Assembly: GCF_002993285.1 (NCBI RefSeq)
Contig: NZ_CP027433.1
Coordinates: 1,984,001 to 2,048,000 of the forward strand
Source: Gordonia iterans
GTDB taxonomy: Bacteria > Actinomycetota > Actinomycetes > Mycobacteriales > Mycobacteriaceae
DNA length: 64,000 bases
Direction: 5' to 3'
Below the pieces are notes generated by a model. It was given only the letters and a program-made list of their open reading frames with translations. It ran no database searches and was not told the DNA's origin. This document shows, in pieces, positions 27,906 to 37,099 of the stretch. The position numbers and the translations under genes were made by a program. Within the stretch, counting starts at the first letter, position 1, and every line of letters begins with the position of its first letter.

Positions 27906-28118
27906 TGCCCGGGTGGACGTGCTCTGCGCGGTTCGGCGGGCCTCGGCTCGGTACCCGCGTACCGATCCCTCCCGAGTGTCGATCCGGCTCCCGAGTGCCG
28001 ATCCGGTCCGCGAGTGTCGCTCCTGATCGCGCGGACTTCCGGAGGGCCGCGGGAAGCCGTTTCACACTCGGGAGGCGACTCGATACTCGGGAAGGGGCAC
28101 CGCTCGCGCGCGGACGAC

Positions 28119-28640
28119 TCAGAAGCGGAAGCGGGTGCAGTCGGTGGGGAACGACGTCCACGCGAGCACCCGGTCGGGCACGATCACCCGCAGACCGCCG
28201 CCGTCCTCACCGGACCACGAGTCGGCCTCCGGCTCGTAACCGTCGCCGTGGTACTTCGCGAACGACTGCGCCAGCCGGGCGCCGAGCCCCTCGGCCTCGG
28301 CGCGAGCGGCCATCGACGTCCCCTCGACGATCACCACGTCGGTGCCGCTCTCCAGCGTGAGCGTCACGTGGGGATTGGCCTCCACGTTGCGGGTGTGCCG
28401 GGTGGTGGGTGCGCCGTCGTAATAGAAGCGGCCGTCGAGCCACACGCCCCACCGGGGCACGCAGTGCGGGCGCCCGTCGGGTCGGACCGATGAGAGCCAG
28501 TAGTGCTTGGCGGACACGAGTTTCGGCTCGACATCGGACCACGGGAGCAAGCCGTCGGTGGTCTCCGGGAGACCGTAGCCGTCCGGGAACTCGGGGCGGT
28601 CGGGGCGGGGGCCGTCCTGCGTCGGACCCGTAGCGGTCAT
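28119..28640 (-). CDS. PPOX-class flavin-dependent protein
   Basis: A 173-residue split-barrel protein of the pyridoxamine-5'-phosphate-oxidase-like fold (SSVRPDGRPHCVPRWGVW, then GAPTTRHTRNVEANPHVTLTL), typical of F420- or FMN-dependent oxidoreductases in actinobacteria. It starts 3 nt after the dosR stop, so it is co-transcribed with the regulator. Known DosR regulons contain redox and nitroreductase-like flavoproteins, so a role in hypoxia is an inference. The 213-bp gap to dosS (27906-28118) holds imperfect cgagtgycgatccgg repeats and no gene. Confidence 0.8.
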   Translation of the reverse strand: MTATGPTQDGPRPDRPEFPDGYGLPETTDGLLPWSDVEPKLVSAKHYWLSSVRPDGRPHCVPRWGVWLDGRFYYDGAPTTRHTRNVEANPHVTLTLESGTDVVIVEGTSMAARAEAEGLGARLAQSFAKYHGDGYEPEADSWSGEDGGGLRVIVPDRVLAWTSFPTDCTRFRF

Positions 28641-28643
28641 GCG

Positions 28644-29318
28644 TCAGCGCTCCCGCTCGCGCAGCTTGGTCGCCATCACCGCGACCTGCGTGCGGCGCTG
28701 CATGTCGAGCTTGGCCAGGATGTGCGAGACGTAGTTCTTGATGGTCTTCTCGGCCAGGAACATCCGCTCGGCGATCTGCCGGTTGGTCAGGCCCTCGCCG
28801 ATCAGGTGGAACACCTCGCGCTCCTGCCCGGTGAGCTCGGCGAGCGGATCCTTCTTCTCGGTCTTGCCGTCGCGAAGTTTGGCGAGCAGCGCGGCGGTGC
28901 TCCGGTCGTCGAGCAGGGAGCCGCCCTGACCGATGGTGCGCACCGCGGCGATCAGGTTCTGGCCGAGGATCTGCTTCAGGACGAACCCGGACGCACCGGC
29001 CAGCACCGCGGCGAGCAGCGCGTCGTCGTCGGCGTAGCTCGTCAGCATCAGGCAACGGACCTTCGAGTTGCGCGAGCGGACCTCGCGGCACAACTCGACG
29101 CCGTTGCCGTCGGGGAGGCGCACGTCGAGCACGGCGACGTCGGGCCGGGTGGCGCCGATACCGGTGATCGCTTCCTTGACCGTGGCGGCCTCCCCGACGA
29201 TCTGCAGGTCGGGGGCGGTGCCGAGCAGGTCACGCAGGCCCCGGCGGACCAGCTCGTGATCGTCGACCAGGAACACTCGGATGGGTCGTCCGGGGGCCGC
29301 GGACTGTGGAACTGCCAT
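28644..29318 (-). CDS. DosR/DevR-type response regulator
   Basis: A 224-residue NarL/LuxR-type regulator. The receiver domain (about 13-130) has the acidic pair VDDHE, phosphoacceptor Asp65 in [12 protein letters not shown], and LTSYADDDA. The C-terminal helix-turn-helix has [38 protein letters not shown], nearly identical in pattern to M. tuberculosis DosR. It should respond to the DosS-like kinase and activate hypoxia, NO or CO genes. It is first in a two-gene operon with the PPOX gene, divergent from the desaturase. Relative to the mycobacterial dosRS operon, the kinase gene lies on the opposite strand. Confidence 0.9.
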   Translation of the reverse strand: MAVPQSAAPGRPIRVFLVDDHELVRRGLRDLLGTAPDLQIVGEAATVKEAITGIGATRPDVAVLDVRLPDGNGVELCREVRSRNSKVRCLMLTSYADDDALLAAVLAGASGFVLKQILGQNLIAAVRTIGQGGSLLDDRSTAALLAKLRDGKTEKKDPLAELTGQEREVFHLIGEGLTNRQIAERMFLAEKTIKNYVSHILAKLDMQRRTQVAVMATKLRERER

Positions 29319-29371
29319 GCAAGAACGGTACCGCAGGGCCCCGACCGATTGCCGACGGTAGACCCGGCCGG

Positions 29372-29391
29372 TTCAGGACCTTGGGCTCAGG
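29372..29391. promoter_or_regulatory. Possible DosR box between dosR and desaturase
   Basis: TTCAGGACCTTGGGCTCAGG agrees at about 12 of 20 positions with the palindromic DosR consensus as I remember it (core GGGAC then GTCCC). Its centre is about 43 bp before the desaturase ATG, a workable activator position. The match is imperfect. Confidence 0.35.
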
Positions 29392-29424
29392 AACCTCTTG
29401 TGTCACGCGACGACGATGGGAGAC

Positions 29425-30399
29425 ATGACAACACTCGTCGGAAAGAGAATGAGCGGCTCGGACCTGCTGCGGGAGTTGCTGCCCGTGTGCGAGAGCGAAG
29501 TCGAGCGCCACATGAAGATGACCCGGGACTGGCATCCGCACGACTACGTGCCGTGGGACGACGGACGCAACTTCGCGATGCTGGGCGGAACCGACTGGGA
29601 TTCGGAGCAGTCGAAGCTGTCGGAGACAGCCAAGGCGGCGATGATCACCAACTTGCTGACCGAGGACAACCTGCCGTCGTACCACCGGGTGATCGCCGAG
29701 AACTTCAGCCTCGACGACGCCTGGGGTTTCTGGGTGGGCCGGTGGACCGCGGAGGAGAACCGCCATTCGGTCGTGATGCGCGATTACCTGGTCGTGACGA
29801 GGGGCGTCGACCCGGTGGAGCTCGAAGAGATCCGGATGGCGCATATGACCTCGGGCTTCAACCCGCTGCCCGAGGACGACGGCCAGCGCGACCACAGTTA
29901 CGACATGCTCTTCGCCGTCACGTACGTCTCGTTCCAGGAGCTCGCCACCCGGGTGAGTCACCGCAACACCGGCAAGGCTTGCGGGGATCCGATCGCCGAC
30001 CGGATGCTGCAGCGCGTGGCCGCCGACGAGAACCTGCACATGCTCTTCTACCGGAACATCGTGTCCGGTGCGCTGGACCTGGTGCCCGACGAGGCGATGG
30101 CGGCGATCTACGCGATCGTCTCCAACTTTCAGATGCCCGGGGCCACCATGCCGAACTTCCGGCGCAACGCGGTGCTGATCGCCAAGGGCGGCATCTACGA
30201 CCTCCCGCAGCACATGGAAGACGTCGTGATGCCGGTGCTCCGCAAATGGCGGATCTTCGAGCGTGACGACTTCGGTCCGCTCGGCGAGATGTACCGGGAG
30301 AAGCTGGCCGACTTCCTGGAGCAGATGAACGTCAAGGTCGCGAAGTTCGAGGCCGCCCGCGAGCGGGCTCTGGCCCGGGCACGGGCCAAGGGCGCCTGA
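29425..30399 (+). CDS. DesA1-like acyl-[ACP] desaturase
   Basis: A 324-residue soluble di-iron acyl-ACP desaturase. The iron-binding motifs are EDNLPSYHR near 80-88, EENRH at 110-114, a Glu in SFQELA near 172 and DENLH at 201-205. The sequence is very close to mycobacterial DesA1 (HRNTGKACGDPIADR, KWRIFERDDF), an enzyme linked to mycolic-acid precursor desaturation. ATG 29425 is preferred; 29416 is an in-frame alternative. It is divergent from dosR with a possible DosR box between them, suggesting oxygen-responsive control. The enzyme itself requires oxygen. Confidence 0.87.
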   Translation: MTTLVGKRMSGSDLLRELLPVCESEVERHMKMTRDWHPHDYVPWDDGRNFAMLGGTDWDSEQSKLSETAKAAMITNLLTEDNLPSYHRVIAENFSLDDAWGFWVGRWTAEENRHSVVMRDYLVVTRGVDPVELEEIRMAHMTSGFNPLPEDDGQRDHSYDMLFAVTYVSFQELATRVSHRNTGKACGDPIADRMLQRVAADENLHMLFYRNIVSGALDLVPDEAMAAIYAIVSNFQMPGATMPNFRRNAVLIAKGGIYDLPQHMEDVVMPVLRKWRIFERDDFGPLGEMYREKLADFLEQMNVKVAKFEAARERALARARAKGA

Positions 30400-30482
30400 G
30401 CACCGCTGCCCGGACGCCCGCACGGAGGCGGCCGGCCCGTGGCAGGCGCGACGGGCGTACGGCAGCCGCGACCGCCGACTGC

Positions 30483-30510
30483 AGAAGCGACACCCCCAGC
30501 TGTCGCTTCT
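30483..30510. terminator. Perfect hairpin downstream of desaturase
   Basis: agaagcgaca and tgtcgcttct form a perfect 10-bp stem around an 8-nt loop, about 85 nt after the desaturase stop. It probably ends that transcript before the cysG promoter. Confidence 0.5.
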
Positions 30511-30596
30511 CCGGCCGGTGGTCGCAGCTGTGCCGCAGTTGTCGCGGCTGTCGCGACCTGGCGACTCCGGTAATCGGGCGGTAACAATCGGCGCAG

Positions 30597-30602
30597 TAGG
30601 CT
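30597..30602 (+). promoter_or_regulatory. Putative -10 (leaderless) for cysG
   Basis: TAGGCT ends 8 nt before the ATG at 30611. Confidence 0.5.
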
Positions 30603-30610
30603 CATTGCCC

Positions 30611-31843
30611 ATGGGTGATGGACATTATCTGGCCGGGCTGGACCTGACCGGACGCAAGGTCGTGGTGGTCGGCGGGGGCAGCGTCGTGCAGCGGCGGCTG
30701 CCCACTCTGATCGCGGCGGGCGCCGACGTGCACGTGATCGCGCTGGACCCCAGGCCGACCGTCGAGGCCGAGCCCGCGGTGACCGTTCACACCCGCGCCT
30801 ACGCCGAAGGCGACCTCGACGGCGCCTGGTACGCACTCGCCTGCACCGACGATCCGCAGGTCAATGCGGCGGTGGTCGCCGAGGCCACCGCGCGGCGCAT
30901 CTTCTGTGTCCGGGCCGACGACGCGCGGGAAGGCACCGCGGTGACGCCGGCGTCCGGACGTCACGGCGTGATCGGCGACGGCGGGGTCCAGTTCGGTGTC
31001 CTGGCCGGTGGCGATCACCGGCTCTCGGCGTCCGTCCGGGCGGCGATCAGCTCGGCGCTGGCCGACGGTACGACACTCAGCCTCGATCACGAGCCGCATG
31101 CTCCGGGTGTCGCGCTCGTCGGCGGGGGACCGGGCGATCCCGAACTCATCACCGTTCGGGGACGCCGTCTGCTCGCGCAGGCCGACGTGGTGGTGGCGGA
31201 CCGGCTCGCGCCCGGGGCGCTGCTAGACGAGCTCGGCCCGCAGGTCGAAGTGATCGACGCGGCGAAGGTGCCCTACGGCCGTGCCATGCGGCAGGAGAAG
31301 ATCAACGAAATCCTGGTGGACCGGGCGAAGGCGGGCAAGTTCGTCGTGCGGTTCAAGGGCGGCGACCCGTATGTGTACGGCCGCGGCTACGAGGAACTGC
31401 AGGCCTGCGTCGCGGCCGGCGTCCCGGTCACCGTGGTGCCGGGCATCACCTCGCCCATCTCCGCGCCCGCGCTCGCCGGCATCCCGGTGACGCACCGCGG
31501 CATCACCCACGAGATCGTGATCGTGTCCGGGCACGTCGCGCCCGGACACCCCGAGTCGCTCACCGAATGGGATGCGCTGGCCAAGCTGCGCGGCACGCTG
31601 GTGCTCATGATGGCTGTGCAGCGGCTCGACGCGTTCGCGAACGCCCTGCTCGACGGCGGAAAGCCCGGCGACACCGCGGTAGCGCTGATCGAGAACGCCT
31701 CGCGTCCCGATCAGCGGCTGATCCGCACCGACCTGGCGCACGCCGCGAAGACCGCGCAGGAGCACAGCCTGAAGCCGCCCGCGATCGTGGTGATCGGTCC
31801 GGTGGCGGCCTTCACCGATGCCGAGCGGGCGATCGGGCTGTGA
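30611..31843 (+). CDS. cysG: Sirohaem synthase / uroporphyrinogen-III methyltransferase
   Basis: A 410-residue two-domain enzyme. The N-terminal Met8/CysG-B-like part (about 1-150, NAD site VVVGGGSVVQRR) does precorrin-2 oxidation and possibly ferrochelation. The C-terminal SUMT domain (about 160-405) starts GVALVGGGPGDPELITVRG and has VVVADRL, RFKGGDPYVYGRG and PGITSPISAPALAGIPVTHRG. The product precorrin-2 or sirohaem feeds B12 synthesis and sulfite/nitrite reductases, in keeping with the nearby cob genes. The stop overlaps the next gene's GTG (GTGA). Confidence 0.9.
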   Translation: MGDGHYLAGLDLTGRKVVVVGGGSVVQRRLPTLIAAGADVHVIALDPRPTVEAEPAVTVHTRAYAEGDLDGAWYALACTDDPQVNAAVVAEATARRIFCVRADDAREGTAVTPASGRHGVIGDGGVQFGVLAGGDHRLSASVRAAISSALADGTTLSLDHEPHAPGVALVGGGPGDPELITVRGRRLLAQADVVVADRLAPGALLDELGPQVEVIDAAKVPYGRAMRQEKINEILVDRAKAGKFVVRFKGGDPYVYGRGYEELQACVAAGVPVTVVPGITSPISAPALAGIPVTHRGITHEIVIVSGHVAPGHPESLTEWDALAKLRGTLVLMMAVQRLDAFANALLDGGKPGDTAVALIENASRPDQRLIRTDLAHAAKTAQEHSLKPPAIVVIGPVAAFTDAERAIGL

Positions 31844-32325
31844 AACGCAGCGGCTGGATCGTCGGGACGCTCTGCGGGCTGATCCTGCTGGTGGCAGCGG
31901 TCGGATCGTGGTGGTTCTCACCGACGGTGACCGCGGTGCTGGTGGGCGTCGCGGTGCTGGTGATGTCGGTGTGGCAGGGCTATCGGCGCGCGAGGGGTAT
32001 CGCGCCGGCGTCGTCGAACAACTGGATCACGATCGGCGTCCCGGTGCTCTTCGGCGGTCTCGCCGTGACCGCGCTGAACGGCTGGATCATGCAGGTCTCA
32101 CGCGGCGCGGACGGCGGCGGCGAGTCCGGGATGACCCAGATGACGGTCGGCTTCGTGACCGGCGTGATTTTCATGGCCGCCGCCTACGGCTACGGCCGGG
32201 TGCGCGCGCAGAAGGTCCAGGTGGCCGAGCAGCAGTACGGTCGCCCCGTCGCCGAGCTCCCGGACGAGAACGACGAGGTGGACCCGAACGAGTGGCTGCG
32301 CAACTTCGACCGCCGCGACTTCTGA
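31840..32325 (+). CDS. Conserved membrane protein of unknown function
   Basis: A 161-residue protein with three hydrophobic segments near 7-26, 28-47 and 61-80 and a possible fourth near 98-118. An acidic C-terminal tail ends DPNEWLRNFDRRDF. Its GTG overlaps the cysG stop (GTGA), so translation is coupled. I recognise no family. Confidence 0.7.
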   Translation: MKRSGWIVGTLCGLILLVAAVGSWWFSPTVTAVLVGVAVLVMSVWQGYRRARGIAPASSNNWITIGVPVLFGGLAVTALNGWIMQVSRGADGGGESGMTQMTVGFVTGVIFMAAAYGYGRVRAQKVQVAEQQYGRPVAELPDENDEVDPNEWLRNFDRRDF

Positions 32326-32421
32326 ACGGCGCAACCCTGACTACGCTGCCGCGCTGAAGGCCGAAACAAGGGTGCTCGGCACCCCGACCTCGTTCTGGCG
32401 CCTACGGTCGAGGGTGCCACA

Positions 32422-32454
32422 ACGAGACGACGGTGCCGGGCACCCTCGTCTCGT
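32422..32454. terminator. Bidirectional terminator hairpin between convergent genes
   Basis: Two 15-nt arms (32422-32436, 32440-32454) pair with one mismatch around a 3-nt loop, between the membrane-protein gene and yaaA. A shorter related sequence ggtgccgggcaccctc also lies at 35931-35946. Confidence 0.7.
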
Positions 32455-32507
32455 CGGCGTCCACGACCCCGGCCCGTCAACGATCCGCAGATCACATCAC
32501 GGAGGAG

Positions 32508-33356
32508 TCACTCGGTCACCACGGTGATCTCGACGGGTGAGGTGATCTCCACGCGGTGACCGGCATCGGAGAGCACCGCCGCCAGCTTCTCGATGTCACG
32601 AACCTTGGCGCGCGTCGTCACCAGGTCCCGGGCGATCAGCCCCTTGTAGTGCTTGTTGAAGTGGCTCACCACCTTTCGTGAACCGTCGGGCCCCTGCGTG
32701 ACGACAGTTGCGGTGACCGCGCCGTGAGGACGGGGCCCGCTCGCTGCGCTCCCGGCGCCGTGACGATTCGGCCCGCTCGCTGCGCTCCCGGCGCCGTGAC
32801 GATTCGGCCCGCTCGCTGCGCTCCCGGCGCCGGTGACGGGCCCGAGCGAGAGATACGCGCCCGAACGCAGATCGAGCACGAAGTCGTCGAGCGCGTCGAG
32901 GGCGGGCGAGAGCACCGGCTTCCACGTCGAGGCGAGCGTGCCGAAGCCCGGCAGCCTGGATCCGCCCGACAGGCGATAGGCCGGGATGTGATCCGTGGCG
33001 CGGACCACGCCGAACAGTGCCGATCCGATCAGCACGCGATCGGCGGCCTTGGTCTTCGAGGCGCGGGTCATGCCCCCGTAGTCCAGCGCGTCGTACAACA
33101 CGCCGGTGTACCGCTCGATCGCCGGGCGAGTCGGGGACTCGAACAGGTCTGCATTGCGATCGACCTCGGCCAGCTGCGCCTTGCCCAGTCCCAGCGCGCG
33201 TTGCGAAGCGTCCAGATCCGAGGACAGCTCGACCAGTGCGTCGGCGACGCGTCGTCGTACCGGATTCAGCTCCGGCAGGCAGAGAGTCTCCCACTGCAGC
33301 GCCGCGCCGCGGCCGCCGTCGGACTTGGTCTCGGAGGGAGGAAGGATCACCAGCAC
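32508..33356 (-). CDS. yaaA: YaaA/UPF0246 peroxide-stress protein with repeat insertion
   Basis: A 282-residue member of the YaaA (DUF328) family, which binds DNA and limits intracellular iron and oxidative damage in E. coli. Family motifs are the N-terminal [26 protein letters not shown] and the C-terminal [15 protein letters not shown]. Residues about 176-208 are three copies of a 12-residue unit containing [10 protein letters not shown], encoded by the same 36-bp DNA element found inside the chelatase gene but in opposite orientation. The flanking conserved blocks are undisturbed. The GTG start has TACGGT 6 nt upstream. Confidence 0.85.
   Translation of the reverse strand: MLVILPPSETKSDGGRGAALQWETLCLPELNPVRRRVADALVELSSDLDASQRALGLGKAQLAEVDRNADLFESPTRPAIERYTGVLYDALDYGGMTRASKTKAADRVLIGSALFGVVRATDHIPAYRLSGGSRLPGFGTLASTWKPVLSPALDALDDFVLDLRSGAYLSLGPVTGAGSAASGPNRHGAGSAASGPNRHGAGSAASGPRPHGAVTATVVTQGPDGSRKVVSHFNKHYKGLIARDLVTTRAKVRDIEKLAAVLSDAGHRVEITSPVEITVVTE
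32733..32831. repeat. 36-bp tandem repeat x3 inside yaaA
   Basis: Units begin at 32733, 32769 and 32805 (plus strand cggcccgctcgctgcgctcc, first copy slightly variant) with an exact 36-bp period. The reverse complement matches the chelatase-gene element at 29 of 30 core positions. Confidence 0.95.
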
Positions 33357-33362
33357 CCGAAC

Positions 33363-33368
33363 ACCGTA
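33363..33368 (-). promoter_or_regulatory. Putative -10 (leaderless) for yaaA
   Basis: TACGGT on the minus strand ends 6 nt before the GTG at 33356. Only 44 bp separate the two divergent start codons. Confidence 0.4.
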
Positions 33369-33386
33369 GCGAGGCGGCCCGGCGAC

Positions 33387-33392
33387 TACAGT
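33387..33392 (+). promoter_or_regulatory. Putative -10 (leaderless) for proS
   Basis: TACAGT ends 8 nt before the GTG at 33401. Confidence 0.45.
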
Positions 33393-33400
33393 TATGCCCC

Positions 33401-35146
33401 GTGATCACGCGTATGTCTTCCCTGTTCCTGCGCACCCTGCGCGACGACCCCGCCGACGCCGAGGTGCCCAGCCACAAGCTGCTGGTCCGGGCCGGCTACA
33501 TCCGTCGCGCGGCGCCGGGCATCTACTCGTGGCTGCCCCTGGGACTGAAGGTGTTCCGCAACATCGAGAGCGTGGTCCGCGAGGAGATGGATGCGATGGG
33601 CGCGCAGGAGATCCTGCTGCCCGCGCTGCTGCCGCGTGAGCCCTACGAGACGTCGGGCCGCTGGACCGAGTACGGCGACAACCTGTTCCGCCTCAAGGAC
33701 CGCAAGGGCAACGACATGATGCTCGGACCCACCCACGAGGAGCTGTTCACGCAGCTGGTGAAGGGCGAGTACAGCTCGTACAAGGATCTGCCGGTGATCC
33801 TCTACCAGATCCAGACCAAGTACCGCGACGAGGAGCGTCCGCGCGCCGGCCTGCTGCGCGGGCGGGAGTTCGTCATGAAGGACTCGTACTCCTTCGACGT
33901 CGACGACGCCGGCCTGCAGCGCTCGTACGATCTGCATCGCGAGGCGTACCAGCGCATCTTCGACCGGCTGGGTGTGAAGTACGTGATCGTGGCAGCCACC
34001 TCCGGTGCGATGGGCGGCAGCGCCTCCGAGGAGTTCCTGGCCGAGTGCGAGGTCGGCGAGGACACCTTCGTCCGCTGCGTCGAGTCCGGTTACGCGGCGA
34101 ACGTGGAGGCCGTGGTGACTCCGGCACCCGAGCCCCTGCCGTACGACGACGCCCCGGCGGCCGTCGCCCACGACACGGGTGAGACCCCGACCATCGCGAC
34201 CCTGGTCGACTGGGCGAACGGTGCACTCGACCGCGAGGTCACCGCCGCCGACACCCTCAAGAACGTGCTGGTGAAGATCCGCAAGCCGGGCGGGGACTGG
34301 GAGATCACCGGTATCGGGGTGCCCGGCGACCGTGAGGTCGATTTCAAGCGACTCGAAGCCTCGGTCGAGCCGGCCGAGGTGGAACTGCTCAACGAGGACG
34401 ACTTCGCCGCCCATCCGGCGCTGGTGCGCGGCTACATCGGTCCCCAGGGCGTGCAGGCCGCGGGCGGCCGCTACCTGGTCGACCCGCGCGTGGTGACCGG
34501 CACCCGCTGGATCACCGGCGCCGACGAGCAGGGCAAGCACGTCGTCGACCTGGTGGCCGGTCGCGACTTCACCCCGGACGGGGTGATCGAGGCCGCCGAG
34601 GTGCGCGCCGGGGACCCGTCGCCCGACGGCACGGGCGTGCTGGAGGCGGCGCGCGGCATCGAGATCGGCCATATCTTCCAGCTCGGCCGCAAGTACGCCG
34701 ATGCCTTCGGACTCGACGTCCTCGGTGAGAACGGCAAGCCGGTGCGCGTCACCATGGGTTCCTACGGTCTCGGCGTTTCGCGCATGGTCGCAGTCCTGGC
34801 CGAGCAGCTGCACGACGACAAGGGCCTGGTCTGGCCGCGCGAGGTCGCGCCGTTCGACGTGCACCTCGTGATCGCCAACAAGGACGAGGCGGCCGTCGCC
34901 GGGGCGCACCGGCTCGCCGGCGAGCTCGACGCCGCCGGCCTGGAGATCCTGTTCGACGACCGCAAGGCCTCGCCGGGAGTGAAGTTCAAGGACGCTGAGC
35001 TGCTCGGCATGCCGACTGTCGTGGTGGTCGGGCGCGGCTGGGCCGACGGCACCGTCGAGATCCGCGACCGGGCGACCGGCGAGGCCGCCGCGGTGCCGAT
35101 CGCCGATGCGGTGAGCTCGGTGCTGGCCGCGGTCGCCGGCGAGTAG
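33401..35146 (+). CDS. proS: Prolyl-tRNA synthetase
   Basis: A 581-residue class II aminoacyl-tRNA synthetase of the bacterial type with an editing (YbaK-like) insertion between motifs 2 and 3 (about 220-400). Motif 1/2 region [41 protein letters not shown]; motif 3 [14 protein letters not shown]; then the anticodon-binding domain from [15 protein letters not shown] 33401 gives [16 protein letters not shown], matching the mycobacterial N-terminus; ATG 33413 is an alternative. Confidence 0.96.
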   Translation: MITRMSSLFLRTLRDDPADAEVPSHKLLVRAGYIRRAAPGIYSWLPLGLKVFRNIESVVREEMDAMGAQEILLPALLPREPYETSGRWTEYGDNLFRLKDRKGNDMMLGPTHEELFTQLVKGEYSSYKDLPVILYQIQTKYRDEERPRAGLLRGREFVMKDSYSFDVDDAGLQRSYDLHREAYQRIFDRLGVKYVIVAATSGAMGGSASEEFLAECEVGEDTFVRCVESGYAANVEAVVTPAPEPLPYDDAPAAVAHDTGETPTIATLVDWANGALDREVTAADTLKNVLVKIRKPGGDWEITGIGVPGDREVDFKRLEASVEPAEVELLNEDDFAAHPALVRGYIGPQGVQAAGGRYLVDPRVVTGTRWITGADEQGKHVVDLVAGRDFTPDGVIEAAEVRAGDPSPDGTGVLEAARGIEIGHIFQLGRKYADAFGLDVLGENGKPVRVTMGSYGLGVSRMVAVLAEQLHDDKGLVWPREVAPFDVHLVIANKDEAAVAGAHRLAGELDAAGLEILFDDRKASPGVKFKDAELLGMPTVVVVGRGWADGTVEIRDRATGEAAAVPIADAVSSVLAAVAGE

Positions 35147-35273
35147 TCCGGCCCGAAACACCGACGACGGCCGCGAGTGCCGTCCGGCTGGTCCTTCCGG
35201 GCGGACGCACGCCGGCGTAGGTGCGGCGAGGAGGGCTGCACTGCGCGACAGCGGCAGTAGCCGGTGTTCCGGA

Positions 35274-35279
35274 TACGGT
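35274..35279 (+). promoter_or_regulatory. Putative -10 (leaderless) for HAD phosphatase
   Basis: TACGGT ends 7 nt before the ATG at 35287. Confidence 0.45.
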
Positions 35280-35286
35280 GGTCGAC

Positions 35287-35904
35287 ATGAGGTTTGAGGT
35301 CGTCGCGATCCTGTTCGACATCGACGGGACGCTGGTGGACTCGACACCGGCGGTGGTGCGCACCTGGGAAGCGTTCGCCGACGCGCGATCCCTGGACGTC
35401 GAGGAGATACTGCGGATCTCGCATGGCCGCCGCACCGAGGACACACTGGCGGATCTGCTGCCGGCCTCCGAGGTTCCGGACGCCGCGGCCCAGCTCGAGG
35501 CGCTCGAGCTCGACGATCTCGGGGACGTCGTCGCGCTGCCTGCGGCGCACGCTGTGCTGAGCCGGCTTCCCGCCGATCGCTGGGCGGCGGTCACCTCCGG
35601 TTCGCAGCGTCTGATGCCGGCGCGGCCGCACGCCGCCGGGCTGCCCGTTCCGTCGGTGCTGATCGCTGCCGAGGACGTCGAGCACGGCAAGCCCGATCCG
35701 CAGGGATATCGCGCTGCGGCCGCCGCGCTGGGCGTCGATCCCGACCGCTGCCTCGTCGTCGAGGATGCGCCCGCCGGCATCGAGGCGGGCCGCGCCTCGG
35801 GGGCGGCGGTGCTGGCGGTCGCCACGTCCCACGACCGGAGCGCGCTCTCGGAGGCGGAGGCGGTGGTCGAGGACATGCGCGCGCTCGCGGTGAGCACGCC
35901 CTAG
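35287..35904 (+). CDS. HAD-family phosphatase (Gph-like)
   Basis: A 205-residue beta-phosphoglucomutase/phosphoglycolate-phosphatase-like HAD enzyme. All four motifs are present: FDIDGTLVDS (nucleophile DxD), VTSGS, the Lys in EHGKPDPQGY and VEDAPAGIEAG. The helical cap lies at about 20-85. The cytosolic substrate is probably a small sugar phosphate but is not determined. It converges on the ferritin-like gene, with a small gc-rich hairpin (about 35928-35946) in the 71-bp gap. Confidence 0.85.
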   Translation: MRFEVVAILFDIDGTLVDSTPAVVRTWEAFADARSLDVEEILRISHGRRTEDTLADLLPASEVPDAAAQLEALELDDLGDVVALPAAHAVLSRLPADRWAAVTSGSQRLMPARPHAAGLPVPSVLIAAEDVEHGKPDPQGYRAAAAALGVDPDRCLVVEDAPAGIEAGRASGAAVLAVATSHDRSALSEAEAVVEDMRALAVSTP

Positions 35905-35975
35905 TCTCCGGTCATCCCGGATCCACGCAGAGGTGCCGGGCACCCTCATCTCGGATGCGCACGGAACCGGTCGGG

Positions 35976-36413
35976 CTACTGCGTCGGAGCGCCCGGGAAC
36001 GCCGTGGTGACCGGCGACCGTTTCAGGACGATCCGCCAGTGCGCGGCGCGCAGCGCACAGTCGGTGAGGCCGTCGACGGCGCGCTGCCGGAGCTCGGGGC
36101 GGTCGACCTGTTCGGCCATCGCGCGATAGGCGCGCGCACACTCCTCTTCGGCCGCGAGCAGCACGGCGGCCGCCGACTCCGGGCCGGTCACCTGCTCCGG
36201 CAACTCGTAGCCGGTGGCTGCGACCTGGACCGGGGCGCCGAGAGCGGTCAGATCGTCGTTCAGCTGATCGCGCCGGACGCGGTGGGCGGCGACGTATTCG
36301 GCGACGGTGTCGCGCTCGCCGGAGCCGATGAAAGCGGTGGTGACGCCGTAGGTGAAGATCGCGGCGTTCTCCGCGTCCACGGCGTGGTCGAGAGCGTCGA
36401 CGGTCGGACTCAC
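35976..36413 (-). CDS. DUF4439 ferritin-like domain protein
   Basis: A 145-residue four-helix protein (AVDAENAAIFTYGV, YVAAHRVRRDQLNDDL, EEECARAYRAMAEQ, CALRAAHWRIVL) of the DUF4439 ferritin-like type. It is the counterpart of the conserved gene next to proS in mycobacteria. A metal-binding role is possible from the Glu/His pattern but unproven. The GTG start overlaps the stop of the upstream lipoprotein gene (GTGA), so the two are co-expressed. Confidence 0.75.
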   Translation of the reverse strand: MSPTVDALDHAVDAENAAIFTYGVTTAFIGSGERDTVAEYVAAHRVRRDQLNDDLTALGAPVQVAATGYELPEQVTGPESAAAVLLAAEEECARAYRAMAEQVDRPELRQRAVDGLTDCALRAAHWRIVLKRSPVTTAFPGAPTQ

Positions 36414-36943
36414 GCGAGCTGCACCTCCCGCAGCGCGGCGCACGACGCGCTGATCGAGGCCAGCAGGCCCGCCTGGAACCCGGACGACGAGATCGCGGTG
36501 CCGGTCGCCTCCCGGGCGGCCTTGCCCAGCGCGTCGCGCAGTTCGTCCAGCGAGACCTCGGGGGCTCCGGGTGCGGTCGATGCGGCCGATGCGGCAGGCG
36601 AGTGCAATCGGTTGATCTCGTCGACGAGTGCCGTCGCGTGGGCACCGCGCTCCTCGGCGACCTGCTGAAGAGCTGCGGTGTAGGCGGTTTCGCGCGGGGC
36701 GAGCTGCTGGGCCTGACGACGTTGCAGATCGGCGGTCCGGGCGAGCGGGACGAGCTTGTCGGCGGCGAGTTCGCGCTCTGTCGGACCGGTGGAGCACGCG
36801 GCGACCGCGGAGCCGGCCGCCACGGCGGCGGTCAGGCTTGCGCCGCCGCGCAGCACGGTGCGGCGAGACAGGGTGCGAGTCGGCCGGGCCGGCGCGGAAG
36901 GCGGTGCCGATGGGCTGTGCGGTCTCGGATCTGCTGACGTCAC
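36410..36943 (-). CDS. Tat-like/lipoprotein alanine-rich exported protein
   Basis: A 177-residue protein with an N-terminal twin-arginine motif SRRTVLRGG, a hydrophobic alanine-rich stretch and a lipobox AVAAC near residue 50, so probably an exported lipoprotein. The rest is helical and Ala/Gln/Glu-rich. Two cysteines are present, in the lipobox and near the C-terminus. The GTG at 36943 has CAGAAT 7 nt upstream. It heads a two-gene unit with the ferritin-like protein, so the pair may work together outside the membrane. Function unknown. Confidence 0.72.
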   Translation of the reverse strand: MTSADPRPHSPSAPPSAPARPTRTLSRRTVLRGGASLTAAVAAGSAVAACSTGPTERELAADKLVPLARTADLQRRQAQQLAPRETAYTAALQQVAEERGAHATALVDEINRLHSPAASAASTAPGAPEVSLDELRDALGKAAREATGTAISSSGFQAGLLASISASCAALREVQLA

Positions 36944-37029
36944 CCGGCCGATTCTGCCAGCTTCGCGGGCGGTCGCGGACACCTCGGTGCAGCGGGTGCG
37001 GCGTGGACGGGCCGCGCTCGGCGATGGAT

Positions 37030-37035
37030 TAGAAT
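37030..37035 (+). promoter_or_regulatory. Putative -10 for the rimP-nusA-infB operon
   Basis: TAGAAT in a short AT-rich patch about 65 nt before the rimP GTG. No convincing -35 lies 17 nt upstream. This unit, unlike many neighbours, would have a leader and a Shine-Dalgarno. Confidence 0.5.
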
Positions 37036-37099
37036 GAAATGTCCTGTGCCCCGCGATCTGCGGTGGCCCAGTACGACGACGATCACGAGGAGGACCGCG

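Noticed and set aside
27906..28118. Gene between dosS and the PPOX gene
   Set aside because: Open frames here are short and shadow-like, and the sequence is mostly imperfect cgagtgccgatccgg repeats between convergent stops.
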